This document shows, one piece after another, positions 50,686 through 59,973 of a stretch of 64,000 nucleotides of DNA. The notes under the pieces are model-generated. The model was given only the letters and a program-made list of their open reading frames with translations, did not search any database and was not told the origin of the DNA. The translations under genes and the position numbers were made by a program. Each line of letters begins with the position of its first letter. The stretch's first letter is position 1. Source of the stretch: Candidatus Saccharibacteria bacterium oral taxon 488 (GTDB taxonomy: Bacteria; Patescibacteriota; Saccharimonadia; Saccharimonadales; Saccharimonadaceae). Where the stretch lies: the NCBI GenBank assembly GCA_010202465.1, contig CP047919.1, positions 248,001 through 312,000 of the forward strand, given 5' to 3'.

Positions 50686-50726
50686 GGGGTCGATAGAATA
50701 ATAGATCAGTAGTGCTAATTACTGTT

Positions 50727-51035
50727 TTACTTCCCTCTCCTCGCTGCCACTGCAAACCACATAAAGTAATCCTCCAACGATTCGTCCTCCATGCCGGCGA
50801 ATAGCTCGCGGGCGCGCAGGACTTCGCGGAGTTTTGGTGATTTTTGGCGGGCAAGCTGCTCGGCGGTGGCGTCTAATAAGTCCAATCCGCGCTGCCAAGC
50901 ACCGGTCATTGCAGTCGTATCGCCGCGGCGCCGGGCGGCAAAGGCTCGCCCGACCTCCGAGCCGATGTTGCCCATTTGCTCAAATATCGTTAGGCTCTTC
51001 TGCCACTTTTGCCGATCAAAGACATGTTCACTCAC
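50727..51035 (-). CDS. Small helical protein paired with DUF5674
   Basis: 102 aa from the GTG at 51035, overlapping the upstream DUF5674 gene by 8 nt. Four helical segments (VFDRQKWQKSLTIFEQMGNIGSEVGRAF, MTGAWQRGLDLLDATAEQLARQ, KLREVLRARELFAGM, LEDYFMWFAVAARR) suggest a HEPN-like or S23/bundle fold. The overlap with a conserved small partner looks toxin-antitoxin-like, but no HEPN RxxxxH motif is seen. Function unknown. Confidence 0.6.
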   Translation of the reverse strand: MSEHVFDRQKWQKSLTIFEQMGNIGSEVGRAFAARRRGDTTAMTGAWQRGLDLLDATAEQLARQKSPKLREVLRARELFAGMEDESLEDYFMWFAVAARRGK

Positions 51036-51384
51036 GGACGACTCCGGCGATGATATCGATAATTTGCTGACGTATCGCTTGGTCGAGCACATCGCGCGAC
51101 GAGTTGCTTTGCCGCGGTCGGATGTTTATCATGCTGTCAAACTCGATAAAGTCATCAGTGCCAAACTTATCTGGATGTAGGTTGATCCCCCATAGATCTG
51201 CTTGTTGCGATCCACGTTCTAACAGATACGCCTCGCCATCAGCATGCATATCCATGTCGATCACCACAATTTTCTTCGCAACATCGACATCCGCCTTGAC
51301 CATCGTCCCGTACATTCTCTCGGCCATCGGGCGAAGCTCGGCGAGGGTTATGGTATCAACATCTTCATGATTTAATTGTAGCAC
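51028..51384 (-). CDS. DUF5674 family protein
   Basis: 118 aa from the GTG at 51384. It fits DUF5674: ITLAELRPMAERMYGTMVKADVDVAKKIVVIDMDMHADGEAYLLERGSQQADLWGINLHP and an INIRPRQSNSSRDV ending. This family is common in CPR genomes; its biochemistry is unknown. A TACAAT within the first codons would give transcripts that start too late for this protein, so the true promoter is upstream. Coupled with the next gene by an 8-nt overlap. Confidence 0.7.
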   Translation of the reverse strand: MLQLNHEDVDTITLAELRPMAERMYGTMVKADVDVAKKIVVIDMDMHADGEAYLLERGSQQADLWGINLHPDKFGTDDFIEFDSMINIRPRQSNSSRDVLDQAIRQQIIDIIAGVVRE

Positions 51385-51458
51385 AGACGGCTGGTGCTTT
51401 AGCAGCTTAGATACATCATGAAGCCGTCCGCTGTTTTTGATATAATCAAAGTTACCAC

Positions 51459-51836
51459 ATGAACAACTACTGCAATATCCTATTTCCAGAAATAGTCAAC
51501 AAAGCATTCCCAATTCTCGACGGCGCATCATATATTCGCCAGCTAGCGTCGCTTGTGCCACTCTATCCTGATACAGCGTTTCATCTGTTTACTCATGATG
51601 GGCAGTATCTTGCGCTGGTCATGACAGACTATCCTGATCCGTTTTATCAGAGTGAGGAGCTCAAACAAATTTCTGGTGAATATGAGTTTGAGTTCATCCA
51701 TATTATCAAGCCTTATGCTAATACTCAACCCATCAACATTCGTGACAATGACGACATGGACGACGGTTTTTTCGTTTCAGATCCGAAGAGTTATTATCGG
51801 TATTATTTAGCTGCGGCTAGACAAAATAGCGGTTAA
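51459..51836 (+). CDS. Hypothetical protein
   Basis: 125 aa, acidic, soluble. An alternating strand-helix pattern (TAFHLFTHDGQYLALVMTDY..FEFIHIIKPYANTQP) and a Tyr-rich C-terminus (PKSYYRYYLAAARQ). No family recognised. -10 TATAAT at 51441-51446 gives a leader of about 5 nt. Convergent with the DUF421 gene, 18 nt between stops. Confidence 0.55.
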   Translation: MNNYCNILFPEIVNKAFPILDGASYIRQLASLVPLYPDTAFHLFTHDGQYLALVMTDYPDPFYQSEELKQISGEYEFEFIHIIKPYANTQPINIRDNDDMDDGFFVSDPKSYYRYYLAAARQNSG

Positions 51837-51854
51837 CCGTAAGTCCCCTGCTCA

Positions 51855-52484
51855 TCAATAAGCCGTCAAGTTTAACTTACCGTCCACATACTCCCCTAAA
51901 AACACATCGCCATACGCCTTCAGCCCCTGCTTTTTCATCTCTTTCAGTAGCCATTTCTCATCCCTGCCAATTACATGCAAAATATCAGTTTGCAGCTGCC
52001 CGTCTGTTATCAATGGGAATTTCGGATTCTCTTCCCCTTCGTGAGTGATGATCAATTCGCCGTCTTGCTCCACCACGGCTCTTTTCACTTTTCTCGTTGA
52101 ATAGATATGATGAGTCCGCAGTTTGAACGATACATCATGAGCACTCAAGCCAACTTTCTTGCAATTTTCAATGTTGATTTTTCCATTATCAATAATTATC
52201 AACGCCCTGCCGTCGATCAGCTGCTTTGCTTTCACGTTATACTGTTTTATCCATTTCAATGTCAGCACCAGCGCGCACCATATGCACAAAATACCGATGT
52301 AATCCAAAATCTGAATGCTATTGTTATAAATAACGCCTCCAATGATACCGCCCAGTACATAATTCTGCACTTGATCGCTGGCAGATGATGGCGACAAATT
52401 ACCTTTTCCGGAAACGTTGATGATTATCGTCAGCGCGAAAAAGCCAATCAACAATTTTATTGCTACTAGGATGAATTCATTCAT
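51855..52484 (-). CDS. DUF421 (YetF-like) membrane protein
   Basis: 209 aa. Two to three N-terminal membrane helices (ILVAIKLLIGFFALTIIINVSG; LGGIIGGVIYN; ILDYIGILCIWCALVLTLKWI) and a soluble C-terminal domain GRALIIIDNGKINIENCKKVGLSAHDVSFKLRTHHIYSTRKVKRAVVEQDGELII, the YetF/DUF421 signature (R...G..H). Function in the cell is not settled; homologues are linked to the spore or cell envelope. Confidence 0.8.
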   Translation of the reverse strand: MNEFILVAIKLLIGFFALTIIINVSGKGNLSPSSASDQVQNYVLGGIIGGVIYNNSIQILDYIGILCIWCALVLTLKWIKQYNVKAKQLIDGRALIIIDNGKINIENCKKVGLSAHDVSFKLRTHHIYSTRKVKRAVVEQDGELIITHEGEENPKFPLITDGQLQTDILHVIGRDEKWLLKEMKKQGLKAYGDVFLGEYVDGKLNLTAY

Positions 52485-52595
52485 GGTTTGATTTTAACAC
52501 AGACAGCCAGCACTTTAGTATGACATGCTTAGCGACGCGGTCTTTATGTGAAGCAGGAGCTGAGAGTTCGTTTGACGACTTTAATCACGCATAAT

Positions 52596-53171
52596 TTAGG
52601 GCGACCTATTCTTAGACCCGTATTTTTTTCTAGCTATCTTAGTATACTTTCTGATGAAATCACTTTTTGCATCAGTATACCCATCCCTATCATGCTCAAA
52701 TTCCTTCCAAAGATTCAGCTTTAATTTCTCGTACTCTTTGGCGATGCTACTATTTTCAATTAGGTAATCCCTAAAATAGATCTCATCATTATCTCCCGCC
52801 ACCCTAATGTGGAGATGAAATACCTTATTCGCAAAGCCCTGTTTGGTGTAGCCCTTATTCAATGAGATTCGTTTTGCTTTCTGACTCATGCACAGCCAAT
52901 TATTTTCAACAAGAATATTTTTTACAGGCTCTAATTCTTTTTCCGACGGGACTTCAAGCAATATATCTACTATATTCTTTGCCTGTATATTTGGGATGGC
53001 CGTGCTACCAATGTGAGATATTTGTGTTATGTATTTTTCTGGCACCAATGAGGAGATGGCTTTCACTTCCTCATCATACCAGCGTGCCCATTCTCTATTG
53101 TGTTCTACAAGAAATATGGGGAATAATTGCCACAACTCTTTCAAACTCATTTTCTCTAGCTCTCTGTCCAC
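52596..53171 (-). CDS. GrpB-like (UPF0157) nucleotidyltransferase-fold protein
   Basis: 191 aa. HNREWARWYDEEVKAISSLV, ISHIGSTAIPNIQAKNIVDILLEV (about 58-81) and VFHLHIRVAGDNDEIYFRDYLIENSSIAKEYEKLKLNLW are the GrpB/UPF0157 blocks. The GST and VD(I/V) positions place it in the polymerase-beta-like nucleotidyltransferase fold. Activity unknown. Lower G+C and A/T-ending codons than the neighbours suggest recent acquisition. Confidence 0.82.
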   Translation of the reverse strand: MDRELEKMSLKELWQLFPIFLVEHNREWARWYDEEVKAISSLVPEKYITQISHIGSTAIPNIQAKNIVDILLEVPSEKELEPVKNILVENNWLCMSQKAKRISLNKGYTKQGFANKVFHLHIRVAGDNDEIYFRDYLIENSSIAKEYEKLKLNLWKEFEHDRDGYTDAKSDFIRKYTKIARKKYGSKNRSP

Positions 53172-53180
53172 TACATCCTC

Positions 53181-54566
53181 CTACTCAAATCTCACCACAA
53201 ACCGCATACCCTGCCCATGCGGCGCAAACTCATAATCCAGCCCCTTAGTGTCGAGCAGCATTTTCACGGTGTAGAGGCCGATGCCACTGCTATCGGCATG
53301 TTGCTTCGCACCGTCAGAACTGCGATAAAACGGGTCAAAGATGTGCTGGAGTTGTCGTTTAGTGAGCGGTTTGCAAGCGTTTTCAATGGCCAGCTCGTGC
53401 TGGTTAGAGGTAATCGTTATCACGCTCCCAGCGTCACCGTGGCGCACCGCGTTCGACACCAGATTCGAGATGACGTGGCGCATCATGTCGCGGTTGGCGC
53501 GAATGGTCGTCGGACGGGCGTTAACCGTGAAAGTCATGCCGCGCGTTTTTGCTAGCAACACATAATCTTCAACTACCTCAGCGACCATCTTATCAATCCT
53601 CAGCCGCTTTTCCTGACGCAAAGCCTGCTCGGCGACACTGCCAGAGCGTAAAACGTCATTCACCATTGCCGCCAAGCGATCAACCTGTGCCACCGATTTC
53701 GCCAGGTACTGATCACGGTCTTTATACTCGCCAATGTTCAGCTGCATGTTTTCGAGCATGATCCGGAGGGCTGCCAGCGGCGTTTTTAGCTCGTGCGAGG
53801 CCGCACGAAGGAATGTAATTTTCTCTTTCTCAAGCTGCGTGATCCGCTTATTCTCATGCTCCAGCGAGCGAATCGTTTGCCATAGATTTTGGTATAACTC
53901 ATTAATATTTCGCCCTAGCACGCCAATTTCATCACTGCTATTTACCGGGTAGCGCGCACCCTTTTCCAGCTGCTGCATCGTCGTCGTCACTGCTGCCATC
54001 TGACGAATCGGCCGCGTCACAAAACGGCTGTAGATGTACGAGAATAGCAGTGCCACTAACAGCGAGCCGAGCATAGTATATGGCAATACGTGCAGGGTAG
54101 CGAGTTTGGCCTGGGTGACGGGCGCTACGTCGGCGAGCAGTTTGACCGTAATCGCTCGCCCCTGTTTATCCGTCACACTACCCTGCCGCAAAATCACCGA
54201 GCGCGGATCGACAGTCTGCCCGTCAGCAATTTTCACCACGCTGGTGTCAACCGATTTACCACTATCGGTCACGATGTTGATCGACTGAAAACCTTGAAAA
54301 TACTGGTCGCACCCGTCGATTGTCAGCGTGATATTGACGTTTTTCATCTGAGCAAATTCTTGACTGGTCCGACGTATGTCCTCGGTGGATTTGCCCCTCA
54401 GCTTGGTCGTCAGTGCCGTGAGATTGTCCGCCGCCTCGCGCTCTTTTTGCTGCAAATAAAATTGCGGCATCAAGGTGTAGACCAGCGCGTGCACCAGGAT
54501 GATCAACGCCGTGAATAGGCCGATTGACACCAAAAATGTTTTGGGAAATAATTTAAGCCTCTTCAT
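53181..54566 (-). CDS. Sensor histidine kinase
   Basis: 461 aa. Membrane segment (about 10-34), extracytoplasmic sensor (35-165), second membrane segment (166-190), HAMP (190-240), dimerisation helix with phospho-acceptor His in FLRAASHELKTPLAALRIM (about 254-272) and catalytic domain with N-box NLVSNAVRHGD and GIGLY. Overlaps its response regulator by 14 nt (upstream on the same strand). Ligand unknown; the paired TTCACA site at the ABC operon is a candidate target. Confidence 0.9.
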   Translation of the reverse strand: MKRLKLFPKTFLVSIGLFTALIILVHALVYTLMPQFYLQQKEREAADNLTALTTKLRGKSTEDIRRTSQEFAQMKNVNITLTIDGCDQYFQGFQSINIVTDSGKSVDTSVVKIADGQTVDPRSVILRQGSVTDKQGRAITVKLLADVAPVTQAKLATLHVLPYTMLGSLLVALLFSYIYSRFVTRPIRQMAAVTTTMQQLEKGARYPVNSSDEIGVLGRNINELYQNLWQTIRSLEHENKRITQLEKEKITFLRAASHELKTPLAALRIMLENMQLNIGEYKDRDQYLAKSVAQVDRLAAMVNDVLRSGSVAEQALRQEKRLRIDKMVAEVVEDYVLLAKTRGMTFTVNARPTTIRANRDMMRHVISNLVSNAVRHGDAGSVITITSNQHELAIENACKPLTKRQLQHIFDPFYRSSDGAKQHADSSGIGLYTVKMLLDTKGLDYEFAPHGQGMRFVVRFE

Positions 54567-55209
54567 AGCGATAGCCCACTCCCTTCACCGTAATGATGCA
54601 GTCCAGGTGCAATTTCTTGCGCAGGTTTTTGATGTAGACATCGATAACCCGGTCGAACGGCACCTCATCATCACGCCACAATTTATCAATGATAGCCTGC
54701 CGGCTCCAGACCATGTTTGGATTATCCACCAGCAACTTGAGGAGCTGCACTTCCTTGGGCTTGAGGTGTGCGTCATTGTCATCATAGAACCCTTGATATG
54801 CCATAAAATCCACCGAAGCCAGACCGTGGCGCCACAAGGTTTTTTTGACAGACTGCTGGCGGCGAAGCAGCGCCTTAATTCGCTTTTCTAAAATCACCAG
54901 CGAAAACGGCTTACTCATATAATCATCCGCCAGCTCGTCAAAACTAGCAATCTGCGTCGACTCATCATGCAATGCCGTCAGCATCAACACCGGCACATCG
55001 CTGGTCTGGCGAATTTGGTGCAGTGTCTCGATACCGCTCATCCCCGGCAACATAATGTCGAGTATAATCACATCCGCCTCAGAACATTTTTTGAGAGCCT
55101 CCTCGCTACTGGTCGCCGTCACCACCGCAAAGCCGCGCTGGCGAAGGAACTGCTCGGTGCCAATGCGCAGAGTAGGTTCGTCTTCAACAATAAGAATCGT
55201 TGATGTCAT
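54553..55209 (-). CDS. OmpR-family response regulator
   Basis: 218 aa from the ATG at 55209. Receiver domain ILIVEDEPTLR (acidic pair near 9-10), phospho-acceptor Asp in VIILDIMLPGMSG, LTALHD and KPFSLVILEKRI; C-terminal winged helix LKPKEVQLLKLLVDNPNMVWSRQAIIDKLWRDDEVPFDRVIDVYIKNLRKKL. It is translationally coupled with its kinase. I chose 55209 because the protein then starts at the receiver strand. Confidence 0.9.
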   Translation of the reverse strand: MTSTILIVEDEPTLRIGTEQFLRQRGFAVVTATSSEEALKKCSEADVIILDIMLPGMSGIETLHQIRQTSDVPVLMLTALHDESTQIASFDELADDYMSKPFSLVILEKRIKALLRRQQSVKKTLWRHGLASVDFMAYQGFYDDNDAHLKPKEVQLLKLLVDNPNMVWSRQAIIDKLWRDDEVPFDRVIDVYIKNLRKKLHLDCIITVKGVGYRYEEA

Positions 55210-55296
55210 ATAAGTAGTATACCGAAAGTGCCGCCCGTGGTAAACGAGCGGCAGGGGGCGCGTGGTCAGCGTCAAATTGGGACGCTTGGGTTGTAC

Positions 55297-55758
55297 TTAG
55301 CGGACGCCGACCACTTGCAGGCGCCGAGTGGTGCGACCGAGACCGAGAGAGATGGTTTCGGTGGCATGGCGGTTGAGGAGGCTCTGTCCGAGGGGGCTGT
55401 CGACCGAGATGCGGCCGTCAGACGGATCAGCCTCAAGGCTGTCAACGAGTGTGTAGCGAAAGAGCTGACCCTGCTGATCAATGAGATCAACTACCGAACC
55501 AATGGCGATGCGTAGCCGATCGCGCTTACGCGGCAGTGGTTTGGCGGTCTTGAGCGCAGTGCGTTTCTCGGCGAGCTTGCCATGGACGTTTTCGAGATTC
55601 ATAATAATGTCACTGCGGCGGAGTTTGTCGTCGCGAGACTTGGCGCGGCCGATGTCACGCAGTTCAGCTGAGAGTGCTTTTTCGCGGATTTCGAGTTCGT
55701 TGATCTGCTTGTGTAATTCTTTGAAGCCTTTTTTACTGAGATATGTTGTCGTATTCAT
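55297..55758 (-). CDS. GreA/GreB-like transcript cleavage factor
   Basis: 153 aa. N-terminal coiled-coil hairpin (KKGFKELHKQINELEIREKALSAELRDIGRAKSRDD to about residue 75) and C-terminal FKBP-like domain (IGSVVDLIDQQGQLFRYTLVDSLEADPSDGRISVDSPLGQSLLNR). The hairpin tip lacks the usual acidic GDxxENAEY cluster; KSRDDKLRRSD is in its place, so cleavage stimulation may be altered. It has a proper ribosome site (GAAAGGG), and paired TTTTCAG repeats (55813-55830) lie upstream. Confidence 0.82.
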   Translation of the reverse strand: MNTTTYLSKKGFKELHKQINELEIREKALSAELRDIGRAKSRDDKLRRSDIIMNLENVHGKLAEKRTALKTAKPLPRKRDRLRIAIGSVVDLIDQQGQLFRYTLVDSLEADPSDGRISVDSPLGQSLLNRHATETISLGLGRTTRRLQVVGVR

Positions 55759-55812
55759 TCTTACCCTTTCCGGTGAAGCTCACCTCACCGTAACTTATTA
55801 CACCATGGCATT

Positions 55813-55830
55813 CTGAAAATTAGCTGAAAA
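55813..55830 (-). promoter_or_regulatory. Direct repeat upstream of the Gre-like gene
   Basis: TTTTCAG-N4-TTTTCAG (minus strand), 11-bp period, in the promoter region of the Gre-like gene and just downstream of the histidine kinase gene at 55872. It is another possible response-regulator site. Confidence 0.4.
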
Positions 55831-55871
55831 ATTGTAAAAATGTCAAAAAAAGTCACGCCACCAGGGGTGAA

Positions 55872-56831
55872 TTACAGAGTTTTTGGTAGCGAAATGGTGA
55901 ACGTTGTCGTGCCCTTGCGGCTGGCGGCGGTGAGTTGGCCGCCGAGGGCACCAGCCAGTTGCTTGGCGAGGCTGAGACCGAGACCGTAGCCACCAGTTCG
56001 CTGATCGCCAGAGAAAAATCGCTCAAAAATATGCGGTAAGTCGCGCGCCGCGATTTGGCCATCATTCGTCAGGCAGACGGTGATGCGGTGATGGGCAGCC
56101 TTGATGTCAACCTGGACGCGAGATTTACGCGGGCTGTGGCGCAGGGCATTGTCGAGGATGATGGCGATGAGTTCGCGGACGATGAGACGGTGGCTAGTCA
56201 GAGTGATGGCCTCGTCGGTGGTGAGCGTGGTGCGCGCATCGGCTTTGCGTTCAGTGATCAGCTTTTTGGTGAGGTCGGTGATGTCAAAAGTTTCGGTGGT
56301 GGTTTCTAATTGTCGATTGGCAGACGACAATTTGAGCAGCGTCTCGGTCAGTTGCGTCAAACGGTCGGTCTCTTCGAGCGTACTTTGGAGCGTCTGGCGG
56401 AGTGATGCTTTGCTGGTGCGTCGGTCGGACAATGCCAGCTCGGCCTCAGCCTTGATGACAGCCAGTGGTGTGCGCAGCTGATGGCTGGCGTTGGCAGTAA
56501 AGCGCGACTGGGCGTCATGTGCTGCCTCGATCGGCTCAAGCGTCCGCCGGGCCAGTATATAGGCACACACACCGCCGCCGAGCAGTACGATGAGGTTGAG
56601 ATAGCCGAGGCTGATCAACAGGTTGGTGGTCGAGATTGACGGATGGTCGCGGATAATGGTCGTTTCGATATGGTTGTTGGTTTTGTGGTGCTTACTCCAG
56701 TTGCTTAGCTGGACGTCGAGCTCGGAGCTGGCGACCTGAAAGATAATACCACTAAATAGCAAGCTGACGGTCATCAAAATGAGCAAGTACCAGCCGGCGA
56801 GCTTGAGCGTTGCTGAGAAAAATAATTTCAC
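55872..56831 (-). CDS. Sensor histidine kinase (second two-component system)
   Basis: 319 aa. Two membrane segments (about 8-30 and 66-92) bracket a short extracytoplasmic loop (30-66), then H-box RFTANASHQLRTPLAVIKAE (about 109-128), N-box IAIILDNALRHS, GYGLGLSLAKQL. The very short sensor loop suggests membrane or intracytoplasmic sensing, as in antibiotic-responsive kinases. Its start overlaps the response-regulator stop by 4 nt. Confidence 0.9.
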   Translation of the reverse strand: MKLFFSATLKLAGWYLLILMTVSLLFSGIIFQVASSELDVQLSNWSKHHKTNNHIETTIIRDHPSISTTNLLISLGYLNLIVLLGGGVCAYILARRTLEPIEAAHDAQSRFTANASHQLRTPLAVIKAEAELALSDRRTSKASLRQTLQSTLEETDRLTQLTETLLKLSSANRQLETTTETFDITDLTKKLITERKADARTTLTTDEAITLTSHRLIVRELIAIILDNALRHSPRKSRVQVDIKAAHHRITVCLTNDGQIAARDLPHIFERFFSGDQRTGGYGLGLSLAKQLAGALGGQLTAASRKGTTTFTISLPKTL

Positions 56832-57502
56832 TCGCCAGCCTCCAATTTATAACCAAAGCCGCGCACGGTGTGAATCAGCGGCCGACGAAATGGCTTGTCT
56901 ATTTTCTTGCGCAGCTGCTTGATGTAGGCCTCAACGTTGTTGGGTAAAATATCGGCATCAAAATCCCATACATGGGCGATCAATTTATCCTTGCTAAGCG
57001 TCTGGCCGGGGTGGCGCGCCAGGTATTCAAGGAGCGCGTACTCCTTGCTGGTCAGGTCGATCGAGGTGCCGGCACGAGTGACGGATTGTGTTGTCTGGTC
57101 AATTACGAGATCAGCGATCCGGAGCGTGTCCGGTTGCTGAATTGGCGGGCGCCTGAGGAGCGCTCGCACGCGGGCGGTGAGTTCGGCGATGGCGAAGGGC
57201 TTGACGAGATAATCATCAGCGCCGCTGTCTAGGCCAAACGTCTTGTCCTCGGTCGTCCCCAGTGCTGTCAATAGCAGAATCGGCATATCCTTGCCCTGCC
57301 CGCGTAAATCCTGCACGATGTCCGTGCCGCTCCGTCCCGGTAGCATCCGATCAACGACTAGTAGGTCATACGGCTCGCTCATCGCCATATTCAGCCCCTC
57401 ATCTCCGTCATGTGTCACGTCCACGGCGTGATGCTCACGCCGTAAGGCCTCGGCGATAATCCGGGCGATCTTTGGTTCGTCTTCAATGATGAGGAGGCGC
57501 AT
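56828..57502 (-). CDS. OmpR-family response regulator (second system)
   Basis: 224 aa. Receiver LLIIEDEPKIARIIAEALRREHH, phospho-Asp in LLVVDRMLPGRSG, LTALG, KPFAIAELTARVRALLRR; DNA-binding winged helix SKEYALLEYLARHPGQTLSKDKLIAHVWDFDADILPNNVEAYIKQLRKKIDKPF. TATAAT ends 6 nt before the ATG, so it is leaderless and starts a two-gene operon with the kinase. Confidence 0.92.
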   Translation of the reverse strand: MRLLIIEDEPKIARIIAEALRREHHAVDVTHDGDEGLNMAMSEPYDLLVVDRMLPGRSGTDIVQDLRGQGKDMPILLLTALGTTEDKTFGLDSGADDYLVKPFAIAELTARVRALLRRPPIQQPDTLRIADLVIDQTTQSVTRAGTSIDLTSKEYALLEYLARHPGQTLSKDKLIAHVWDFDADILPNNVEAYIKQLRKKIDKPFRRPLIHTVRGFGYKLEAGE

Positions 57503-57596
57503 GAGTATATTATATAAAATATTTTGCTAGTGTGTATAGTGAGCATCTCATACCTGGAGTTGCTCAACACAGTATATAGGCTTATAATTATAATCA

Positions 57597-57914
57597 ATGC
57601 ATCTGGACGATAAAACATTTACCAATCTACTAATCATTTGTCAGGCTCTTGATGCGAAGTTCCCTCATGGTGCTGACATATTCCAGCGCGTATCGCGGTT
57701 GTGCGAGGAGAGTGGCGAGCTCGCTAGCGCCGTTAACCACCTTGAAGGTATGGGCGTCAAGCGCCGCAAGCACGGCCAGCCGCAGTATGATAATCTCATC
57801 AAAGAGATTCAGGACGTCATGCGCTGCGCGGTTGGTATAGCTGTACATTACGGAGTAGAGCGTGAAGTTGTAGCGGCGATAGCTCGGAGCGCCGAGGGAG
57901 TAGAGCGAAAATAA
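57597..57914 (+). CDS. MazG-like nucleotide pyrophosphohydrolase
   Basis: 105 aa, all helical. RLCEESGELASAVNHLEG (about 33-50) and EIQDVMRCAVGIAVHYG (about 68-84) give the MazG metal-binding E-E-x-x-E and E-x-x-D motifs. Members hydrolyse nucleoside triphosphates, removing non-canonical or signalling nucleotides. Tandem TATAAT boxes at 57583 and 57589; the first ends 8 nt before the ATG. Confidence 0.75.
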   Translation: MHLDDKTFTNLLIICQALDAKFPHGADIFQRVSRLCEESGELASAVNHLEGMGVKRRKHGQPQYDNLIKEIQDVMRCAVGIAVHYGVEREVVAAIARSAEGVERK

Positions 57915-57981
57915 GATATAGTACCTTACGCCCCCTGCTCCACCCACATAGTGTATAATAAGCAGAAAGAAAGGGAGATAT

Positions 57982-58746
57982 ATGGGACGAGACACAGTAA
58001 AACAGCAGCGACCGATTGTCGAGATTCGTCATTTTCAGATGGCGTTTGGCGACAAGGTGGTCATTCAAGACCTCAGTTTTGAGGTGCAGCGCGGCGAGGT
58101 GTTCGGATTCTTAGGTAGCAATGGCTCAGGAAAGACGACGACACTCAGGGCGCTGTTAGGGCTATACGAGCCGACGGCTGGCGAGCTACTGGTTGATGGC
58201 AAGCCGTATACGGTTGAGGATAGCGTCAAGCTAGGCTATCTCCCAGAGGAGCGCGGCTTGTACAAAAAAGAAAAAGTCATCGACACTATGATTTATTTTG
58301 GCCGGCTGAAAGGTCTCAGCAAAGAAGAGGCTCGCACATTCTCCATGAATTATCTGGAGCGAGTTGACTTGAGTGATAAGGCAAAGACCCGGCTGGATAA
58401 ATTGTCAGGTGGTCAGCAGCAAAAAATTCAGCTGGGTGTAACCATCATGGGTGATCCAGAGCTGCTCATTTTGGATGAGCCAACCAAGGGCTTTGACCCA
58501 GTGAACCGTCGCCTGTTGATGAATATTATCGAGGAGCGGCGCAAGGCCGGCGCAACGGTGGTATTTGTCACCCACCAGATGGAAGAGGTCGAGCGACTAT
58601 GCGACCGGCTGATTCTACTAAAAGACGGTCGAGCAGCAGCGTACGGTACGCTAGCAGAGGTGAAAAAGCAGTTCGGCGGCGCGTCAATGGATGATATTTT
58701 TGTGAAGGTTTATGGCGGCGAGAAGCAGGAGGTACGTCATGAGTAA
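57982..58746 (+). CDS. NatA-like ABC transporter ATPase
   Basis: 254 aa. Walker A GSNGSGKTT (about 43-51), LSGGQQQKIQLGVTIMGDPELLILDEPTKGFDP (signature plus Walker B), switch His in VFVTHQMEE, and a C-terminal accessory segment as in DUF4162/NatA proteins. Leadered transcript: TATAAT near 57953 and GGGAG before the ATG. Overlaps the permease gene by 8 nt (ATGAGTAA). Confidence 0.9.
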   Translation: MGRDTVKQQRPIVEIRHFQMAFGDKVVIQDLSFEVQRGEVFGFLGSNGSGKTTTLRALLGLYEPTAGELLVDGKPYTVEDSVKLGYLPEERGLYKKEKVIDTMIYFGRLKGLSKEEARTFSMNYLERVDLSDKAKTRLDKLSGGQQQKIQLGVTIMGDPELLILDEPTKGFDPVNRRLLMNIIEERRKAGATVVFVTHQMEEVERLCDRLILLKDGRAAAYGTLAEVKKQFGGASMDDIFVKVYGGEKQEVRHE

Positions 58747-59971
58747 GATGCATAATTTCGGAATGGTATTCAAATTTGAGGTGCTGCGTACCTTGAAGAA
58801 GCCAACTTTTTGGCTGATAGCGCTAGGTTTTCCGGTCATGATCGGGCTGGTTTTCGGTATTGTTATTTGGTCAAATCAGGCGACCAAAGAGGCGGCCGAT
58901 AAGCTTCAAGAGCAAAAATTCAGCATTACTATGACAGATCATTCAAAGCTAATCAAGCCGGAAGTCGCGGCGGTGATGAAAGTCCAGTCAGTTGACTCCG
59001 AAGCTGAAGGTGTTGAAAAAGTCAAACGCCGTCAGACGGATGCGTATTTCTATATACCGAAGGATCTCGAGAAGGACACGATCAGGATATACGGCCAAGA
59101 TACAGGAGTTTTCGAGAATAATAAGTACGAGGCAGTTGTCCGTACATTACTGAGTCAGTCGGTTGATAGCAAGGTCACCGGATCAGAAGCGGCAGTGATC
59201 AAGCAGAAAATTAATTCGTCACTCAAGACCTATAAAGACGGTAAAGAAAGCGGCGGTGTGAACGAGATGGTCGTGCCAGGGTTCTTCCTGGTGCTATTTT
59301 ATATGCTCGTTGCCTTCTTTAGTAATCAGATGCTGACCAGTACTGTCGAGGAGAAAGAAAACCGCACCGTCGAGATGCTGCTAACAACAGTGCAAGCCAA
59401 GACACTGATCGTTGGTAAGATCTGGGCGTTGATCGCTCTATCGTTGATTCAGGGGATGGTTATCGTTGTGCCGGTGTTGATTGGCTATTTTGGATTTGGT
59501 TCGCAGCTGCACCTGTCTAACTTTGATCTATCGCAAATTGTGTTTGATCCGACCAGGATTGCTATTGCTGTCGCGTTATTCGGCGCGAGCTTTACCATGC
59601 TGACCGGTTTGTTGGTGGCTATGGGAGCAATGATGCCGACTGCCAAGGAGGCAGGTTCGTGGGTTGGTCTGGTGATGATATTGCTGTTTGGGCCGCTGTA
59701 TGCCGCGTCAGTATTTGTCTCATACCCAGAGTCAACGTTCTCAATGGTCATGTCGTACTTCCCGCTTACGGCGCCGATTCCGTTGATGATTAGGAATACG
59801 GTTGGCAATTTGTCGCTCATTGAGGCCTTGATCGGCGTGGCGGTCTTGGTGGTGTCTGCGGTACTGATCATGATGCTGGCGGTGCGGATTTTCCGCTACG
59901 GTGCGATGTCATATGACAGCAAGTTGTCTCTGTCGGCGTTGCGGATGAAGCGAAAAGCTGATAAAGTTTAA
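58739..59971 (+). CDS. NatB-like ABC-2 permease
   Basis: 410 aa from the ATG at 58739. One N-terminal membrane helix (PTFWLIALGFPVMIGLVFGIVIW), an extracytoplasmic domain (40-180) and about five C-terminal helices with the ABC-2 motif ENRTVEMLLTTVQAKTLIVGKIWALIALSLIQGMVI. The pair resembles NatAB sodium or antibiotic exporters. The start is set by the 8-nt overlap with the ATPase gene; an AGGAGG sits just upstream. Confidence 0.88.
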   Translation: MSKMHNFGMVFKFEVLRTLKKPTFWLIALGFPVMIGLVFGIVIWSNQATKEAADKLQEQKFSITMTDHSKLIKPEVAAVMKVQSVDSEAEGVEKVKRRQTDAYFYIPKDLEKDTIRIYGQDTGVFENNKYEAVVRTLLSQSVDSKVTGSEAAVIKQKINSSLKTYKDGKESGGVNEMVVPGFFLVLFYMLVAFFSNQMLTSTVEEKENRTVEMLLTTVQAKTLIVGKIWALIALSLIQGMVIVVPVLIGYFGFGSQLHLSNFDLSQIVFDPTRIAIAVALFGASFTMLTGLLVAMGAMMPTAKEAGSWVGLVMILLFGPLYAASVFVSYPESTFSMVMSYFPLTAPIPLMIRNTVGNLSLIEALIGVAVLVVSAVLIMMLAVRIFRYGAMSYDSKLSLSALRMKRKADKV

Positions 59972-59973
59972 GT